Of a stretch of DNA of 8,786 bases, positions 6,909 through 8,786 are shown in pieces; the first letter of the stretch is position 1; each line of letters opens with the position of its first letter. This stretch comes from UTCHB3 sp964431385 (lineage in GTDB: Bacteria; Bacteroidota; Ignavibacteria; Ignavibacteriales; Ignavibacteriaceae), in contig CAYSJM010000105.1 in the NCBI GenBank assembly GCA_964431385.1, positions 1 to 8,786 of the forward strand. The letters are read 5' to 3'. The notes below the pieces were generated by a model, which worked only from the letters and a program-made list of their open reading frames with translations, did no database searches and was not told the origin of the DNA. Position numbers and translations under genes: made by a program.

Positions 6909-8059
6909 TTTACAGCATCCTCAATTATCTCATTAAATAGAAGCGGCATATCGTTAAAACCATTCCGGGAAACTTTTTGCGAGATATATTCTGCGAAATT
7001 AAAGCTCTTTTTTGCTTCAAAATATTTAATCACCCCTTCAGCAATTGCCTCCGGAGAATCGGGAGTGATCACAAATCCTGATTTCCCTTCATCCACAAAC
7101 TCCGCCAGACCACCAACATTGGTGACAAGCACAGGCTTAAGGAAACCATAAGCAACATTTAAAATGCCGGATTGTGTACCGTTTCTGTAAGGGAGAATCA
7201 CAAGGTCAGCAGGTTCATAATATTTATAAACCTCTTCATTCGAGATGAATTTGTTGATCATATATACCGAGGATGAGAGATCAAGCTTCTCTATAATTCC
7301 GCGATAAAACTCAAATTCATCATAAAACTCACCTGCAACCAACAGTTTGATCGACGGGTCCTGCTTAACTATTTCCGGCATTGCATCAAGGAGAAGATCA
7401 AGCCCTTTATATTTTCTGACATACCCAAAAAAGAGGATTACTTTTGAATCCCGCGGGAATCCAAAGGAAACCTTCGCTTCTTCACCCGTTATGGTGCCTC
7501 CCGTTTGGTAACAGTCATAAACGGGTAATTCACTCCTGTAAATTTTCTTGTCACCCGCTGTTGTTTTTAACTCTTCAGCAACTTTTGCGGAAAGAGTCAA
7601 AAAGGAACTTGCATTTTTTAGTCCAATTTTTGTGAGGGTGTGATCGATAAAACTCCCCTCATGGGAGATGTAGTTTTCCGTAATAAAGAGTATTTTATTT
7701 TTGTAAGTGTCTTTTATCAGAGAGGAAATAACACGATGACAAGGTCCAAAAAATGGCTGCCACCAGTCGAAAACCACCAAATCAGCTTTCTCTTCTTTTA
7801 TCCTTTTCGCCACTGAAAACCAGTTAAATGGATTAATCGAATTTATAAGCCGTTCATTTGGAGCTTTTTTAATATTCGTTTCGCTCCGGTCATATTGTGT
7901 CGTTCCCGGAAAAAGGAATGACGGATAAAGCAATTTATAGTTGATTACCTTAACTTCAAATTGTTCCTTTAATACATCATACAGACTCGAAACAAACAGA
8001 GAGTTCCCCCCCCTGTAGGGATAGGCGGGACCAATAATTACGATCTTCTTTTTTGTCAT
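6905..8059 (-). CDS. GT4-type (GT-B fold) glycosyltransferase
   Basis: This is a cytoplasmic sugar transferase, first gene of a two-gene operon with the GT9 protein and probably acting in the same surface-glycan pathway. The 384 residues start with a glycine-rich N-terminal loop, GPAYPYRGGNSLF (from about 10), typical of GT-B enzymes that bind the acceptor there. The C-terminal nucleotide-sugar half has ILFFGYVRKYKGLDLLLDA (from about 208), LLVAGEFYDE (about 239-248), and the donor-site region LPYRNGTQSGILNVAYGFLKP (from 289), then TNVGGLAEFVDEGKSGF. The canonical EX7E pair of many GT4 enzymes is not present as such; the segment reads TQSG...N-x-A instead, a pattern seen in a GT4 subgroup. 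There is no signal peptide or membrane segment. The ATG at 8059 is preceded by GAGAG too close to be a good ribosome binding site. Donor and acceptor are unknown. Confidence 0.93.
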   Translation of the reverse strand: MTKKKIVIIGPAYPYRGGNSLFVSSLYDVLKEQFEVKVINYKLLYPSFLFPGTTQYDRSETNIKKAPNERLINSINPFNWFSVAKRIKEEKADLVVFDWWQPFFGPCHRVISSLIKDTYKNKILFITENYISHEGSFIDHTLTKIGLKNASSFLTLSAKVAEELKTTAGDKKIYRSELPVYDCYQTGGTITGEEAKVSFGFPRDSKVILFFGYVRKYKGLDLLLDAMPEIVKQDPSIKLLVAGEFYDEFEFYRGIIEKLDLSSSVYMINKFISNEEVYKYYEPADLVILPYRNGTQSGILNVAYGFLKPVLVTNVGGLAEFVDEGKSGFVITPDSPEAIAEGVIKYFEAKKSFNFAEYISQKVSRNGFNDMPLLFNEIIEDAVK

Positions 8060-8085
8060 TCTCTCAAAACGCTAAAATTAATCTG

Positions 8086-8093
8086 TAAATATA
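8086..8093 (-). promoter_or_regulatory. Candidate -10 element for the glycosyltransferase operon
   Basis: On the minus strand TATATTTA (8093-8086) lies 26 nt before the GT4 start codon. It resembles the TATATTCG core found upstream of the two plus-strand genes, at a similar distance. I see no convincing -35 partner, so this rests on position and similarity alone. Confidence 0.35.
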
Positions 8094-8144
8094 ATGGTTT
8101 TTAGTGGATCGGATGCAGATAAGCAAATTGGATGGCTCATTATC

Positions 8145-8177
8145 AAATAAAATGACTGCTCCTTTCGAGACAGCCTA
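8145..8177 (-). terminator. Degenerate terminator sharing its left arm with the one at 424
   Basis: Read on the minus strand, GGCTGTCTC (8175-8167) and GGAGCAGTC (8162-8154) pair at eight of nine positions, three of them wobbles, around a GAAA loop. The tail ATTTTATTT (8153-8145) is T-rich but interrupted. The left arm including its A (8176-8167, AGGCTGTCTC) is identical to 424-433. It would stop transcripts entering from the small ORF or the propeller gene before they reach the glycosyltransferase operon. Confidence 0.5.
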
Positions 8178-8246
8178 AAAAAACAAATATAGATTTTGTA
8201 TTCAATTCCTCCGAATGATTTCGAAAGCTATTGGTTTTGTAATCTA

Positions 8247-8278
8247 TTCTGATTCTCCGCTATTTCAATTCTTCGCTA
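8247..8278 (+). repeat. Two-copy imperfect 16-bp tandem repeat
   Basis: TTCTGATTCTCCGCTA (8247-8262) is followed directly by TTTCAATTCTTCGCTA (8263-8278), matching at 12 of 16 positions. It lies just downstream of the small ORF's stop codon on that ORF's strand. Two copies could arise by chance slippage; no function is evident. Confidence 0.4.
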
Positions 8279-8279
8279 C

Positions 8280-8399
8280 TTAAGCAGCATCGTTTTGGAA
8301 TATGATGTCTTGCTCTCGAGCGATTGAGCATTCAAACGAATTACATAAAACAAAAATCGTAAGGAAAATTTTTTTTATACTATTTGTTATGAAATACAT
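8280..8399 (-). CDS. Small ORF (39 aa) with signal-peptide-like start; possible gene remnant
   Basis: I do not recognise this product. The ATG at 8399-8397 is preceded by GTGGAG five nt upstream, one of the better ribosome binding sites in the window. The product begins MYFITNSIKK, continues with the hydrophobic run IFLTIFVLC, then NSFECSIA and a polar tail REQDIIFQNDAA before TAA. This is the layout of a Sec signal peptide with a likely cleavage after SIA, leaving only about 12 residues. Two readings fit: the 5' end of a secreted-protein gene whose body has been lost, or a genuine short secreted peptide. It lies downstream of the propeller gene on the same strand, and a TATAAT (8442-8437) lies upstream without a good -35. 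The frame contains no further coding potential after the stop. Confidence 0.35.
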   Translation of the reverse strand: MYFITNSIKKIFLTIFVLCNSFECSIAREQDIIFQNDAA

Positions 8400-8464
8400 A
8401 TTAGCTCCACTTTGATTATAACTAATTCATTAATTAATTATAAAATATTTCCGATGCAAAACTT

Positions 8465-8482
8465 CTAAGGTGGATGAAACAT
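8465..8482 (-). other. Five-codon mini-ORF behind a perfect Shine-Dalgarno
   Basis: On the minus strand AGGAGG (8492-8487) is followed after TCTT by ATG TTT CAT CCA CCT TAG, encoding MFHPP. It begins 22 nt after the propeller gene's stop codon and lies about 65 nt before the 39-codon ORF. CCACCT at the end can pair with AGGAGG except for one mismatch, so a hairpin could hide the ribosome site. It may be a leader peptide or a chance combination. Confidence 0.2.
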
Positions 8483-8503
8483 AAGACCTCCTGTAATTTA
8501 ATT

Positions 8504-8786
8504 TTATCTTTTTAGTATTGTTATCAAACCCTGATTTCCATCTGATCCTGCTGCCACAACAATATCATTCTTTATTTTTATTTTGCTATAGTATGAATTG
8601 GGGTTTTCAGGAAACAGTTTTTTCCACTTGATACCATTAAAATGATACAACCTGTCATATGAAGCACCTGCAAAAATATCATTTAGCCTGATTCCTTTTA
8701 TGCAGTAAATTGTTATTAAGTCTGGATCATTATCTTTACTCCATTCTGAATCTTTCATGTTCTTAACATATAATCCATCACCAACA
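8504..8786 (-). CDS. C-terminal end of a propeller-like repeat protein, truncated by the window edge
   Basis: The minus-strand frame is open to the right edge, so the ATG at 8758 is internal and the true start lies outside. The 94 visible residues contain two units of the kind found in beta-propeller proteins built from NDI-x-A-G...NG-x-x-W blades. The first is RLNDIFAGASYDRLYHFNGI ending in the KW pair (about 33-54); the second is KIKNDIVVAAGSDGNQGLI (about 70-88), and the protein ends ILKR. Such domains are common in secreted or sensor proteins of this bacterial group, but the visible part does not show which. There is no T9SS sorting domain at this C-terminus. Hand count gives about 31% GC, clearly lower than sampled stretches of the other genes (about 45%), which hints at a different origin. 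Confidence 0.65.
   Translation of the reverse strand, partial: VGDGLYVKNMKDSEWSKDNDPDLITIYCIKGIRLNDIFAGASYDRLYHFNGIKWKKLFPENPNSYYSKIKIKNDIVVAAGSDGNQGLITILKR

Larger units (their letters stand above)
8060..8503. other. AT-rich spacer of about 440 bp between the propeller gene and the GT operon
   Basis: This stretch has no full-size gene. In minus-strand order it holds the MFHPP mini-ORF, an AT-rich segment (8381-8460 is about 20% GC by hand count), the 39-codon ORF, a two-copy 16-bp repeat, the degenerate terminator and the candidate -10 of the glycosyltransferase operon. I see no tRNA, no recognisable transposase fragment and no paired inverted repeats bounding it. Confidence 0.6.

Noticed and set aside
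424..8176. AGGCTGTCTC and its inverted copy as ends of one large transposon
   Set aside because: The two copies enclose ordinary genes with no transposase or integrase, and each copy sits in its own terminator-like hairpin, which explains it better.
8177..8216. TTG-start minus-strand frame after GGAGG near 8210
   Set aside because: The frame is about 20 codons, starts with TTG and runs through the terminator-like hairpin; no coding character.
8311..8330. TGCTC...GAGCA short inverted repeat as an operator or terminator
   Set aside because: Only five base pairs, inside the 39-codon ORF, with no T run after it; expected by chance.

Overview
The window looks like chromosomal DNA from a Bacteroidota/Chlorobiota-type bacterium, most likely in or near the Ignavibacteria. 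The main evidence is two secreted enzymes that each end in a type IX secretion (T9SS, Por) C-terminal sorting domain. Each domain opens with the QN-x-PNPFNP motif typical of Ignavibacteria and related lineages. One of these enzymes also carries the VPVELTSFTA-type module common in secreted proteins of this group. The start regions mostly lack clear Shine-Dalgarno sequences, which also fits. The exact lineage is inferred, not shown.

Layout. At the left edge (1-404, +) is the 3' part of a membrane-anchored class I cytochrome c, cut off by the window. A hairpin terminator that can work in both directions separates it from a convergent minus-strand pair. That pair is a large secreted M14 zinc carboxypeptidase (885-3569) followed 39 nt downstream by a stand-alone response-regulator receiver protein (453-845). 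Across a 168-nt divergent spacer, two plus-strand genes follow: a small lipoprotein of unknown function (3738-4196) with its own strong terminator, and a secreted esterase with an early-set/CBM48-like N-terminal domain and a T9SS tail (4306-5760). The same decamer, ATATATTCGC, lies 31-34 nt before both start codons and is probably a promoter -10 region. Next comes a two-gene minus-strand operon with a 4-nt ATGA overlap: a GT4-type (GT-B fold) glycosyltransferase (6905-8059) and a GT9 heptosyltransferase-like protein (5766-6908). This pair fits assembly of lipopolysaccharide or another surface glycan.

The right end (8060-8786) differs: it is AT-rich and gene-poor. It holds the C-terminal end of a protein with propeller-like NDIF...NG-x-x-W repeats running off the window. 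It also holds a 39-codon reading frame with a signal-peptide-like start, a five-codon mini-ORF behind a perfect AGGAGG, and a degenerate terminator sharing its left arm with the terminator at the far left.

The genes share a theme of cell envelope and secretion: a surface cytochrome, T9SS-exported hydrolases, a lipoprotein and surface glycan synthesis. T9SS-sorted proteins in related bacteria are commonly anchored to lipopolysaccharide, so glycosyltransferases near T9SS clients make sense but need not be functionally linked. I found no CRISPR array, tRNA, rRNA, intact mobile element or clearly new defence-like system. The most unusual parts are the shared terminator arm, the shared promoter decamer, the cysteine clusters of the GT9 protein, and the small-ORF region at 8280-8482.
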